From Vespa crabro (taxonomy: Eukaryota; Arthropoda; Insecta; Hymenoptera; Vespidae): DNA of 64,000 nucleotides. Both the position numbers and the translations under genes were made by a program. A model generated the notes under the pieces. That model saw nothing but the letters and a program-made list of their open reading frames with translations, did not search any database and had not been told where the DNA came from. Location of the stretch: contig NC_060963.1 in the NCBI RefSeq assembly GCF_910589235.1, positions 378,501 to 442,500 on the forward strand, read 5' to 3'. This document shows, piece by piece, positions 26,855-40,056 of this stretch (its first letter is position 1; the number at the start of each line of letters is the position of its first letter).

Positions 26855-27772
26855 AACTAACCTCGCCTCACCTAGTCGAACGAGCACACTCTCTTCCATT
26901 GTACGTGAAAAAGGCAGGTGATGAGAACGGTCGCTACCACGCGACTTCCATCGATGGTTCTCATTCCGTCCTTTGACCTTCGCTCGACGACTACACTTCA
27001 AACTTTTACCAAAATGTTCGAATCCTTTCAAAAAAATCATATTCGCTTAATCGTACAGATAAGTTTGATAAGCGTCTTCTCCGAGAAAATATATACGTGA
27101 AATAATTGATTTTGAAAACCGTCGAGAGAAAATAAGAGAGAATACGTAAGCGAATGAAAGAATCGATGTGTAATGTTACAAGGATCGATCGTGAATCGCG
27201 GAACAAGAGCGAGGGCTCTTCCCCCACTTCGTATCGATACTCGAAAAAGGGCACGTGCCATCAGCTGTCTTCGTCACGGCTCTGGACCGCAGCTGGAGTG
27301 GAGGATCTACGCAATGACAATAAACGAACGAGCAGATCCTGGTCAAGCGGCTATTGCCAAAAACCGTATGAATTCTTTATGTCGCGGTGGATTTTACGCA
27401 CCATGGTACACGGTGTATAGGCTGACCGATCGTTAGGCGGTTTGGATCTTTTTAGAAAAGACAAAAAAAAACTCTTTTCCCATAAAGAAAAATAAATCTT
27501 CATCGATATAATATATTATATATAATATTTTAATGCAAGTATAACCGGATCGTTCGGAAAGATTGTACGGACAATTGGATATGTATTTTCTTATAAGAGA
27601 GAACGGATTTGCGTGGCATTTAGTTCCGGAGACCATAAACGCGTATACGTAAATCCTGAAAACAGGTCGTGGTGCAACGAAGGTTTCTTGGGACAAAGTG
27701 AAATCTCTTGGGAGAAAAAGAATAAAACCGCCTCCATTTATTTCTGTTCGTGTTGTGTCTTTTCTTTTTCTC

Positions 27773-27777
<5 letters not shown>

Positions 27778-27816
<39 letters not shown>
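27778..27816. repeat. (TC)n
   Basis: About 19 TC units. Confidence 0.95.
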
Positions 27817-27819
<3 letters not shown>

Positions 27820-30269
27820 CTCTTAAAACTTTCGTCTCGGCTAGTACACGGGGGTGGTATCACGCGAGACGAAAAGCTTGAATCCGAGAAAACGCAGTAA
27901 ATCTGCGCGCAAAGAAGCGACAATGCGATCCGACTCGGAAGCGTGGCAAGATCAACGCAGATCAGTGAGACCGCCGTCTTGGCGTGGCCAATGAGATTAC
28001 GTTCTTCTGAGCCGGCTCCAGCTATCCGCTCGTTCACTCTTGCGGTTCCCGTTCTCGCATTCGCGTGAAAACAATTCGACGAAAAGAAAGACCCTTTTTC
28101 AGTTTCTTTGAAAAATAAAAAGGAGTGAAAAGAGATGGTCGTAAACTTCGTCGAGCATCTTATTTATCTTATCTTACCGGATGAATTAAAGGAATCATCA
28201 AAAGGCATAAAGAGGGGGGGGGCGAGGGAAGGGGAAGCCGATATTTTTCCTTTTGAAAATGTATTATCATTGCCCTTTTGAAAGAGCATCGTAGACACCC
28301 TGAGAAATCTATTCTGGTTTCTAGCTGGCCATATAAGTATCGACGTGACTCTAACGAAGCGAAATACCGGATAAGTAAAGGAGGATAAAAAAAATCTTAG
28401 AATTGTTTAGAACGGTTAGATCTCTTTGGTTCGATATTCGCAAGTGGAAGCACAGTCTTGCTTTTTACTCTCTCTTTTTTTTCCTCTCTCTTGAAGAAAC
28501 ATAATAGCGTCAATTTAAACACCGAGACAACACCGCGCAAGACAATCCTACTATCGGCGCCACCGTAATAGTCAAACATAGGCTCTGAGAAGAATCGTTG
28601 TTGCGTGCTCGTGATCGCGTGCTTGCGTCTAGCCGACAAAACCGCTTTAAGGTTCACCCATAAGCGGAAGAGCTGGACGTACACAACGCCTTCTTCCCGT
28701 TCCGATATACGATCTCTTGCTGGAAGAAAATAGAAGGAGAGAAAAAAGTAGTAAAATTTCAATGGTATTAAGATTTAACGGGGCAACCGATCCGGCGGTT
28801 TATATATAAAATCTATATTTTCGCATACGGAGGAGTACGTTTCCACAGATTTAACCTAAGAGATTTAATCTTCGGAACGAATCGAAGTGAAAGTGGATAT
28901 AGTCGAATGTTAGTACTACCTTCGATTCTATTCTCGAGAACGTGGCGAACTAAAGATAAGGATCTCTTTTTCTCGATAGCATCTCGTCGAGATATCCCTC
29001 GGGAGCCGATTGGGAACGCGCAGCAGGTTGGAGAAAGGATTCGCGTAATACGTGACAATCGATTGCGTCAACGAATCTTTGCGAGAGAATGCCCTTTATT
29101 CTTTGGCGCGGATTAAGCTCGAGTCGACTCCGATAGGGAAGGTGTCACGGACACGTTAATGGAGCGATCAATCGATCAGAATGCGATCAGGCACGTGTGT
29201 ACGGTCCTTAACGGCGGCCTCGCGAACCTAAGTGACTGGGGGCCTCTGGATTCGCAGCGTTACTCTCTCCTCTCGCGATGGTGGCAACTCTCTTTGCCGG
29301 CTGAAGCTGATCGGGGCCGCTACCATGGTAGCGCACGTTGACCTAATACGCTTCCCGGCTATCAATCATAGCCGCGTGTCCGCCACCACCGCCAAAGACT
29401 TTCTTGTATAACGAGATCGCGTCTAACATCGAATGTGGGAAAGCTTGCAAGTACGATCGTAAAGACGAATGACCACCATTAGTTTCAAACATCACGGATG
29501 TTGAAATTATTTTGACCGACGACAATATCGCGACCCATATTCTGCAACGTCCAGCCAGATAGAAATTCTATCCATAACGAGACACGTCCTTTTCGATATT
29601 CAACCGAGCAATTAGATAAAACGATAATGTCAGTCACATGGCCGTGGCAAGGAGGTTACAGGTAAACAGTTTTACGATGTCGGAAGTAAAAGTCGAGAGA
29701 AGGAAATCGACTTGCTAACGCGTTTATTAATTTATTATCTAACATAGTCTTAAACGTACCTTACGACGTATCCACTCGTTCTTTCTAGTCGTCTGGTAAC
29801 AACTTGTACGGACGTTAAAGCAAACGATACTTATGTAAGGGACCGTCGAGTCCGGTGTAATGCATGCTGACCCAAAATTCTACTTCGTGGCTATTAATCA
29901 TATCTATGGGAGTGGACGACTTTCTCGCATAACACGACAAAGCCATCTAGCCTGGTAGCCAAGGAGGTGTACAATTCAATCGGCATAAGAACACGGTAGG
30001 AATGGGACGATTGCCAACGGAAATCTCGATTTCCTTGCACTGACCCCCGTGAAGCCGTGATCACAAAAGGCGGTTAGGGCTGGGCGGTGTAAGGCTAAGG
30101 TGATTACAAATCTTCTTGCGTGCGCGCCCATTCTCGAGTGCCCAGGTGCAGGAAGAACAATAATGAGTCCGGCTTATATGCCCATGGAGGTTGTGATGTA
30201 GATACTTTAGAGTTCCGGACCGGAGTTTGCGCGTACATACGGGCTGCATTTCTCTTTTCTCCTTCTCTT

Positions 30270-30301
30270 TCTTCTTCTTCTTCTTCTTCTTCTTCTTCTT
30301 T
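30270..30301. repeat. (CTT)n triplet repeat
   Basis: Ten CTT units. Confidence 0.94.
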
Positions 30302-31550
30302 TAAATTCGTCCTATGTCGGCCCGAAGGAAACGAAGAAACGCCTTCTCCCCCCGCCTCTTCTTCCAAGGAAGAATCAAAGTACTTACGCCAATCAAGCTG
30401 GGTGCTAATAGAAACGAATATACCCGCTTTCGTGCTTACCTGTCGTCGTTGGTTTCGTCGTTAGATCAAATTAGGGCCGAAGAAAAGGGTGGAATAGAGA
30501 GAAAGAGTCTCGCTTCGTTCCTGAAGAAGGCCACTTCAGGTTTTTCTCTTGGAGCGAACAAGAGGGGCCCCGCTCGTGAGAATCGAGCCCGTCGAGTGCC
30601 GTCCTTCTCTTAGCGATTACTACTCTTGCGAGGCTACTTCCCCCGTTCGATCGACCAATTCCTTATTAACTACCACTCTTAACAGTGTATTCTACTTTAG
30701 AAACGAGCATATATTATTCTTTGCTTTGCATCGATGAATAGACTCCGAACGCACGATGGACGTCAGTATTCTTTTCGTAGGATAACTTTTAACGGACTTT
30801 TAAAGTTTCGAATTTCCGGTAAGACTCATTGTTAATTATTCATCGCTAATTAGTGGAATAACGAAGGCATAATGCGTTTATAAAACTTTCTTTTTTTACC
30901 ATATTCAACGTGTACACGAATGTGTACCAATTGTATGCGAGGCAGCCCTTAAGAAAGACCGCTTGCATGGAAGAGAATCACAAAACGATTTTAACCGTTA
31001 GAGTCCGATGCATTTGGCATCGTTGGGGAGATCATCGAAAGATTCCACCATCGAGGGGGTAACCGTTTAGTCGGAGGGGAGAACTTTAGCATCGTACCGA
31101 TACACGGACAGATGCGCGTATATACATCTTGCATCCATTGGCACTTTTATCGCACATGTTCCAACAAGCGCGTATGTATTCGCCATATTGGTAATGCGAG
31201 CTACACCTTACGTATTGTATGAGCGAGAAAAAGATTAACGAAATTAATTTCTTCAAAAACTTCAATAATTACCGAGAATAGGACAAAACGTAGCGAAAAG
31301 CGCAACACGTAGGGCAAACGTACATCGTAATCCGCAGGCTCCCTAAATAACGTCGCATTAAAGGTTGCGTCGGCGATTATAAAACCGTTAAAAGCATTGA
31401 GGGAGATTGAAAATATCATCGAAGCCCGAGTATCAATGGGGAGGTCTTTGGACAGCCTACTGTGGCCTTCGAGGAGAGGCGGGGAGGATTGGGTGGCGAT
31501 GCACGTAAAACGCGGACAGATGCCATTGCACCTTTTAGGTCCATCGACGC

Positions 31551-31555
<5 letters not shown>

Positions 31556-31584
<29 letters not shown>
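31556..31584. repeat. (CT)n
   Basis: About 14 CT units. Confidence 0.94.
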
Positions 31585-31586
<2 letters not shown>

Positions 31587-31985
31587 ACACATGCACACAC
31601 ATGCTCGGTCGGTGTGGTTGCCGGTTCTGGCACAATGCCAATCTATCGCCCTCGCGGCATCCCTCTCTCTCTCTTTCGCAGATTCCAGCAGATGCTGGCA
31701 CAGTGTACGGGGCTAAAGGGACGAAAAGAAGAGAAGAGTAGAGAAGGGGAGAAGAGGGCTTTGCTAGTTTTGTCTAGGAGGGGTTGAGTTTCGTGCTTAC
31801 AATGAGTCGCACGGGCAGGTGTGGATTCCCCTTCGGCCGTTCGTGACGGGCGCGTGCCCCACACGAGCGGGGGCGGGCTCGAAGCGCTCTCCCTCTCCTT
31901 TTCTTTCGTCTTCTCTTCCTAGCTCTTCCTCGAGAGGAGAGAACCCTACGAACGTCTTCGAAGGGATGCTCTTTCGTCTTTGGGA

Positions 31986-32030
31986 TAGGAGGAGGAGGAG
32001 GAGGAGGAGGAGGCTGCTGTTGCTGCTGCT
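31986..32030. repeat. (AGG)n followed by (CTG)n
   Basis: Nine AGG units, then an imperfect CTG tract of about six units. Confidence 0.92.
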
Positions 32031-33348
32031 GACGACCGGAAGACCTTGGCGGAAAGACGTCACGTGCGGCCCTTGCATCCGATTACCATTTTGAAAGAAC
32101 ACGACGAGGAGACTTCTTGCTTCGAAGAGGGTTAGAAGTAGAACCGTATGTAGGTACGATCATGTACGTCGATAGGCGTACACCTTTGTACGTATGCGTG
32201 TAGGAAAAAAGAAATGCAACCTCCTGTCGATCGATCGTCGTTTACTACCGTAGTCGCTGGCTTTGGAACTTCTTGAAGGGCGGCATTAGAAGCACGCCAA
32301 GCCCTTTCTTTTTATCTTTCTCTATCGTTTAGGGCCCACCCCAAGAAGCAGTACCACCGGATATATCAGGATATATGAGTTGTTACGCACGGCGTTGCTC
32401 GTTATTCTCGTTAGAAATGCCCTTTTGTCGGGCAAAAGGCGTGTACCTACCACGTGTCTATTTTCCTTCTTTCATCCTTTTTTATTTCTTCCTTTTCTCT
32501 TCCAAACTTCTTCCATTTCATTCGAAACTCCAGGTTCGATCGAAGAAACGCGCGCACCCCTTCTCGAATATCTCAACGGTCATCTCGGCAACGAGAGTTC
32601 GAAGGATGGATGCCGGGGTGAAGGCATGTGTGTACGAAGAATAATAAGGGTAGAGAAGAGAAACGTCCATGTGCTCTTTCGCGGAACGCTCACGTTCCCC
32701 TTTCGTTTGAGATTTCAAAACGGACGCGTGCCATCGACGCTAAAAGTCGTTCCAGGACGAAGAAACAGAAGGGCGAGCTTAGGATGAAAATAGATCGAGT
32801 GGCGCGGGAGGATTCTCTACCTCTTCTACGAAAGAGAAAAACATTAAGGTTTCCCTTGAAATGTGTTTCTTTCCCTTTCGATTAACTTCCAAGATTTATA
32901 ACCGGAAAGAAAATTTCCTAGGTAAAATGTTTTTTACGTTCTCAAAGGACACTTTTCTTGAACGCACGTTACGTATCGATAATGTCGGTTACGAAGGAAA
33001 CTCGTTTGTCCAGCGGAAAGAAACAAAAGATCGCCGCTTCCTGCGGTCAAGTGCAGCCGCCTTCGAGACGAAGTAGTTTGCTAATAAGGACCGGCAAAAA
33101 TGGAACAGCCGGTGCTCAGGATCGTGTTACAGGATCGTACAGAAATTCAAAAGTGCTTCTCTCTCCTCTCCAAACAGACAACCGCGTTCTTTCTTTTTCC
33201 CTTCTTCACGGTGATACGCTTCGAAGGAAACGTTTCTTAAGGAAAGAAGAAATTTGTTTTACGACTTTTCTACGAATTTTCGACGACAATTGGACGATAC
33301 GATGAATCTACGAATGATAGTAGAAACGTTACCGAAACGTTTCTCTTC

Positions 33349-33376
33349 TTTTTTTTTTTTTTTTTTTTTTTTTTTT
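33349..33376 (+). repeat. T28 homopolymer
   Basis: Twenty-eight consecutive T. It could be the reversed tail of a minus-strand retroposed RNA, but no adjacent body is recognised. Confidence 0.93.
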
Positions 33377-35138
33377 CTTTGTCGTAGATCCGAATGATCG
33401 AAAAAAGATCCGTCGAAGAGTTAAGATTCGCCATAACGAGAAAAGATTTCTTAGGCAGGAGCAGATGTCGCTTTATCGAAAGGTACATCTCTCTTCGTGA
33501 CAACCCTCTCCTTTTCGAAGAGCCACCCTCTCGAGAAGACGGAACGGAGATCGGTATTGTAATCCACAAGAACAAAACCAACTGGAGGCATGTTCGTTCG
33601 AGGAGAAAAAGAATAGGCATCTCGGATGTCTGCATCCGGTTGGTCATTTCCGGCACGCGCGAAGACACGTGGCCTTATTGCCCCCTGCCGTTGTACTATT
33701 AGCGACTAGCCCCTTCCACGAGGATCCATCTCAGAGGGGAGAAAAGTATTTTCTTTTAAGGACCCACAAAAATTAGAAACCATCCTGTCACTAAACACGA
33801 TCCGAAGAAATCCTCTTGGATCTTGGCCACTCGAAGATGAGATCTGACCGCGCCCTCGTCCGGACTAAAATATTATTCGAAACGTTGCTATCCAGTCCTT
33901 TTTATGAATAGTTTCGAAGAAATAATATCGTGAGCTTTTTGGATGGAGCGATCCTTTAAGAAATTATTATTTAGAAGGATGGAAAAGAGAATGAAAAAGA
34001 AAAAAATCGTAGTAGGAGTGAAAAAATCGATTAACGTAGAAGATGAACCAAGAGAAGAAAGAGGGGATGAGATACTTTTAAAGATCCTCTTTTTATGAGG
34101 AATCTGTGTTCGTATCGGTGGGTACACTTGTGCTTGCCGTTTGCGCAAGGCATTCCGCACTTGCCGCGTTCTCCTTCGTCCTTATACGGTACGCGTAGCA
34201 TGAATGGTCGACGGACTTGAATAGAGAAGATTTCACAAAGAAGCGGCCAAAGAAACCGACAAAGGAGCCTGGTACTTCTTTTGTCGTGGAGGGTCTCGCA
34301 GTCGAGGTGACACAGAGAGCATAGATAGAAAGAGTCGGTGAGTCTGCCAGGATTCCTCTGCCGTCCTGAAGATCGAGAGACGGAATCTCGTTCTCCCTGG
34401 AACGCGATCATCGTGCAGCCACAAAATGCCGTCCCGCTGCCTTCGCGTAGAATTTTCTTCGGCGAACTAGCGAGAGAAAAAGGGAGAAGGAACGATGTTC
34501 TTTGAATAAAGGCGGAAGAAATGTGTGGACAGGTGAGGGGATGACGGCCCCCATTGATTCGCCTACGAATTTTTGCATCTGTCCCCGTGGTTTGATCTTC
34601 GGACCTACTTTTCCGAGAAGCGTGCCACGAGATTCGATCCTCGTCTTTTAAAGAATCTTCGATCTTTCAGGGAGGTATTTTCTATATACCTATCCCTATA
34701 CCCTGTCGTTCCGACGAACGCCGAGACTACCATGATATTTTTCCACAAGAAGGATGGAAAAAGTTTATTAATCTCGTGGTAATTGTACGAGGGCTCTACA
34801 ATAAATGGTACTACTTGACGCTTCGAGACGGACAGACGGACGAGACAATACGATGCGAGTGAACGCGGCCTGAATAATTTCCGGAAGAGGCCGATGCCTC
34901 CGGTCTTCGACCACGACTCCTTTCTTCCGGCCGGAGGCAAGGGCAATGAATGAAGTTTCGCGACAATGCAAATTCACCCCCAAGAAAAGGGTTGCAATTA
35001 GAGCGCACGCGCATTGGCCCTTCGAGTGTCGCGCGCGTGCATCTGCTCCGCATCTGCGGACAGATGCGTCGTCCTCTCTCTCCGTCTCTCTCTTTCTCTC
35101 TTCTGACGCACGAGAGAGACGACAGACGAGTCGAGATG

Positions 35139-35174
35139 AGAGAAAGAGAAAGAGAGAGAGAGAGAGAGAGAGAA
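35139..35174. repeat. (GA)n with AAAG interruptions
   Basis: GAGAAAGAGAAA passing into pure GA; a CT-rich stretch lies at 35074-35102. Confidence 0.92.
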
Positions 35175-36777
35175 CGTCGACTCGTTCGGGAGACCGCCTC
35201 GACGAATGCCCGGAAATGAAATTCTAAACACCCTCTCCTAAACCTTCATCTTCCTTCTCTTTCTTTCCAGCTCTCTCTTCTTTCATATTTTGAACAATAC
35301 CAAAAAGAAATTGACTGTACAACGTGCGAGCTTATGGGCGGTGCAACGATCGCGCGTTTCACGAGGATGAAGTTACCACATAGTCTCTTTCTCTTTTTTA
35401 TTATTTTTTATTTCCATCGTAGGATACACGCGAAGGCGTTGACACGGAAGCTTTCTCAAATTCGCAAGAGGCAATCTTTGGCAGCTGAAAGACGTGGAAT
35501 CGCATTTTGTATCGATGCTCGTAGCGAATGCAAAAAGTATTTCTCACAAAGTCTCATTGGGTGAACATCTGCGATCGACACCCGCTAAATCGATTTACAC
35601 GTCCTTTTATTATTTATATCACAAAGTAAAAATTAGGTTTTTCGATAAATTTAAGAAGATAGGTATCTTATTTATCGATTTGAGACGTTAATAATTGCCT
35701 TCTACGCACCCTTCGTGAATGACGCGCGAAGAGTTTAATGACAGACGTGAAAGCTGTAAGTGCCCGGTTGAAAGGATCGAATGACCGACTAATTAAAGTG
35801 AATCTATGTAGTATATCAACGGTTTTAGTGGACCCGACGCTGTAAAAGTGATACCTTAAATACAGCCTCCTAACTTCTTCTCACGCGATTGAGTCGTTGG
35901 TACGCGTTAAGACGAAACTGGCGTTTTGCTGGCGTGTAATTAAACGTCGTACGTCAAGTATTCGAATACTCGAAGAATATTCCTCGCATCGTTTCTTATT
36001 TCAATGTTCGATCAACTTCTCTCGAGATCTATTCGTGGTGACGAAAGTTTGGAAATAATTTACAGTTTCTAGTATTATTTTTAGAAAAAGGGACACTCCA
36101 GAATTGGAGTAGAATTGGAGAAGGGTGCGCGACGAGAACTCCTACTTTCGCCGACGAACTCGAGATTTTCGACAAAACATCAACACACTCGCCTCTTCCT
36201 CGAATTTTCTTTGAGCCGCCGACAACGACGGCGTTTATGTTCGCAAAGAAAGTAATTCTTCGCCGTACAGAAATAGAGTCTTCCGATATGGAAAATCTTT
36301 TTCCTGTTTGTTCCTTCATTTTTAGATAAAAGGGCAAAAAAAAAACCAAATACACTTTACGAACTTTCTTCGACTACTATGGATTCCAAACGAGACGGCA
36401 AATAGTTACTTTTACTTATTTTTCCTATTGGGTAATTAAAGATCAAGATATTTACGCGTGAATCAACAAATTCGAAAGCAAAGCCAAACTTTAATTACCT
36501 TGGAAATTATCTATCGGATCTGGTCGAAATTAAAACGGTATCAAAGGGTCATTTAATTTCACGGCAATAATTCTTGGAGCGTGGAGGCACTTACCAGTTA
36601 AATATTTTTCCAACCATAGTAATAGGCAATAGGCCGAAAACTTTATAAGGCAGATGGCACGAAAGTACCTACTCACTCCTAAAAACACATGCTCTTAGGC
36701 CACGTGGTCCGCGGTTACACCCATGGGTGACGGTCCAACCCCCGTCTTGCGTATGCTTACATGACGCGGATAAACAT

Positions 36778-36778
<1 letters not shown>

Positions 36779-36818
<40 letters not shown>
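36779..36818. repeat. (CT)n, 19-20 units
   Basis: Uninterrupted CT dinucleotides. Confidence 0.95.
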
Positions 36819-36821
<3 letters not shown>

Positions 36822-36990
36822 CTTATCGTTCTCCGCACGAGGCGAACCGATTCAATCTTCCTAATGGCATCGTGTTCCTTGCCACGGGCTAATACGATGT
36901 ATCATGCACCCTAATGGCCAATGGACTGGTACCTGATTATTTTGACCGAGACGATGCGTGGGCCGGCAGGTGGTGAACTCTATCTTCCCT

Positions 36991-36992
<2 letters not shown>

Positions 36993-37035
<43 letters not shown>
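36993..37035. repeat. (TC)n-(TA)n compound repeat
   Basis: About 11 TC units switching directly to 10 TA units. Confidence 0.94.
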
Positions 37036-37736
37036 TTCTTCGACGTCGCAGTAGGTGAGATCTATTTAATAAAAACGTTTTGTTTGCCGAATAATCGATA
37101 ACCAACGTGATATTTTGTTTCACGGCTTTCCATTCGAGAAAATACAAGCGAGGTATTTAATACGAATGAATAGGGAAAAGGTAAAAGGGTTGCTCATTTT
37201 TGGTAGACAAAGAATCGGTCAAAAAAGAGACGTAGAATCAATAAGATTTGATTTACAAGATCCAACAAAGTGATGGCGGTCTTTTTTACGGTCGATCACG
37301 CCCCCGAGCGTTGAGCCTAATTGACACCGACGTAACTGGCACCTTGACTGCCTCGAAGGGCTTCTCCATCACGGTCCTCTCGACGTTCCAACGTTTCGCT
37401 CGCGGTGTCGAGCTACGATTGTGAGACTAAAGACCGGTTTCGTAATCGGTTTTAAAGGCGCTTCGACCCTCCTTTTTCTCCTCCTTCTCCACACCTTATG
37501 CCCTTAGTCACGAACCATTCGCATTTCCTGCGAAAAGTTCTAACTCTAATACAATTGTCTATGAGCCAATCGTCGTTAAAGTCAATTGTGGCGATCAATA
37601 CGTATTGGAAAAAAAAGTAGGCGATTGGAAGAATGTGGCGCGCGCATGTTGTAAACACGCGTAACGTAGATAAGAGCGGATGATGTCCTTCAAAAATTCT
37701 TTGAGATAGAATAAGGACAGAAGGAGAATGGGAGAA

Positions 37737-37759
37737 AGGAAGGAAGGAAGGAAGGAAGA
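37737..37759. repeat. (GGAA)n tetranucleotide repeat
   Basis: Five GGAA units, a sequence that can bind ETS factors. Confidence 0.9.
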
Positions 37760-38166
37760 AAAAACCGACCTGCGCTCTCGAATCTTTATCCCGAGATCTC
37801 GCTCGTATCGTCTCTAAACAAGGACTAATCCGAAAGCACGACAAACGGATACGATAAAAATATCATGGATGGTTTTACGTAGAGAGCACGTCCCGTTGTA
37901 CGTGCTTGAGGGTAAAAGCCGTGATAACGAACAAACAAAACCGGTTTGTGATAAACAGCGTCATACAACAGGTCGGAGGACTCATTGACAAATACGACGA
38001 CCGAAAAACGTGTTCCGTCAAGCGACAGAGATTGACGCGTCCAAAAGCGAAAATCAAGTACAAAGTGTAAAAGTCAACGAGTTTGGACAAAATCGTATTT
38101 TTCTCTTTGCCTGTTGATAAAAACTAATAAAAAAATTGTCACGTTACAGTTATAATAAAATCAGCA

Positions 38167-38529
38167 TTATTTTCTAATAGTAACGATAGATGTTTCGTCG
38201 AACGGTAACGGTGCTTCTACGTTGCCGTCGATATGATCGGAGATAGCGTTATTTGCCAATTTGGCAGGTGACAAAGTAGGTGACGCGTCGGTGAGGATCG
38301 CGTATATAGCGACAGCACACCTTGTGGCATTTGTAAATATAGAGCGGATCCCATGAGAATCGGCATAGATAATGCGAGGGAAACTTTGTGCATACACGTA
38401 ACGTGCGTCGGAATCTTTATCTCTTAGCGATATCGAGCAAGCATCGTTCGGATATCGGTGAACGTGAGATAAGGCGAAGGAAGGGAGTTTCCTGCGAACG
38501 CTTCCCAATGCGACGCCTCTTTCGATACC
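38167..38529 (-). CDS. Possible coding exon, 120 codons open, unrecognised
   Basis: On the minus strand the frame is open from just after a TAG at about 38530 down to TAA at 38167-38169. The residues are balanced, without the Ser/Arg/Cys/Phe excess of most non-coding frames here, and there is a mild excess of RNY codons. The end reads FDETSIVTIRK. It has no in-frame ATG near the left end of the protein, so it would have to be a terminal exon. No homologue is recognised. Confidence 0.2.
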   Translation of the reverse strand, partial: GIERGVALGSVRRKLPSFALSHVHRYPNDACSISLRDKDSDARYVYAQSFPRIIYADSHGIRSIFTNATRCAVAIYAILTDASPTLSPAKLANNAISDHIDGNVEAPLPFDETSIVTIRK

Positions 38530-39710
38530 GTCCTATTCTCTCATTCTTCTAAGTATAATTACAAATATCAATCTTCAAAGATATTGAAAAACTAAATTTA
38601 CGATCGGGGTCGGGACAAATTAGTCATAGTCGCGTCGATAACGATCTTAATCCGCGGGATAAATTAAAAGAAAAAAGAAAAAAAGAAAAAAAAAGAAAAG
38701 TAGAGTATCGATGAACGTTTAACACGTTTTATACTACGGCTTATTTACGAGCTTGGTGACGCGGCAATAGGGAACCGTCTCGCGGCCGAGGCGCGAAGGG
38801 GCATCGAATATCGTTAGAAACCAATGCCTGGGAATTTTAACGTCAAGCAGATTAAACGCGATAATACGGACTATTATTACGCGCGGCCCTCGTATGATGT
38901 ATATTGCGGTTTCGTCATTGAAAAAAATCTATAATCCTCGCCTCGCGCTAGACGCTCGGTGTAAAGATATGCCACTGTGTATAATAGCTCAATGTTTCTA
39001 ATAACCGGTTTCGACCATTTAACTAATGCGTGTATTAAACGATCGGACTTTCGATAGCACTGTCTCTGGAGGTACTCGCAACTATCCGATCGCGGAACGA
39101 ACCTGACTTACCGATTCCAATTTTCAAAGACCCCATTTTATCGAACGCCTTTCTGTCTCACTTCGTCCATTGTTTCCACGAGACAATATGCTCTAGCGAG
39201 AAATGATTTTTTCGTATTGATCTCTAGCGAGATAAAAATTCGCATCGTTTAGATGAATATCGATTTGTTACTTTTATGCATAACGTCTATTCATTCCAAC
39301 TGACAGTTCCGTAAGGTGAAACAATTCTACTTATATCGCTGATAAATCGATTGCAATCGAATGTCCTTTGTCTTGTTCATTGAAACTCGTTTTAATGTAG
39401 GTATTAAAAAAAAAAAAGCAAGACAGAAAAAAAAGACAAGAAGAAGCAGTAAGAACATACGAATCGATCGATTCCAGTGTCATCGATACGTACATTCAAA
39501 GATGCTAGCTAAAACCACAAGGTTTACTACCCTCCTCTTTGTGATTTCAACCGCAACCAGCTATCTTCTCACCTTTCCTCTCGCTGTTTGTTCTCTAACC
39601 GCAAGATTGAGCGCATTAATCCCGGCTCATCGTTGGTCTCTCTACCGGTCGGCGTACCTCGTTTGGCAAGAAACAGGATAAAGCGTTTAAAAGAGGAGAG
39701 GGATAGAGAT

Positions 39711-39712
<2 letters not shown>

Positions 39713-39740
<28 letters not shown>
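39713..39740. repeat. (GA)n
   Basis: Pure GA dinucleotides. Confidence 0.94.
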
Positions 39741-39741
<1 letters not shown>

Positions 39742-39980
39742 CGCGCTACGATGTTTCGTCGTCGATGGCTCCAAAAATGTTGATCCTAATCTCCGTCTGG
39801 TACGGATAAAATACACGTGCGCTCGTGCTAACATTGGCATTAACCGTAAAACCGCAGACTTAATATTTACTTCGGTCCATTTTATGACCCACCATCGTAT
39901 ATTTAAGTTCTCTAATGACCCTGCCCGGACAGAGGGCTCTTCATCGACGTGGTTTTCTTCGGTGGCGCATTAGAATTCAA

Positions 39981-39984
<4 letters not shown>

Positions 39985-40031
<47 letters not shown>

Positions 40032-40056
40032 CATACATACATACATATATATATAT
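39985..40056. repeat. (AT)n-(CATA)n-(AT)n compound repeat
   Basis: About 21 AT units, five CATA units, then AT again. Confidence 0.95.

Larger units (their letters stand above)
21863..38166. other. Non-coding; long gene-poor stretch
   Basis: No conserved protein domain is seen on either strand. It contains the nested hairpin block near 22.35 kb, (AT)n-rich sequence at 24061-24140 and 25382-25405, TTC/GGA triplet tracts, the T28 run at 33349-33376, a Su(H)-type site at 29434-29442, a CACGTG at 36701-36706 followed by a 12-bp palindrome at 36718-36729, and several CT tracts. Confidence 0.6.
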
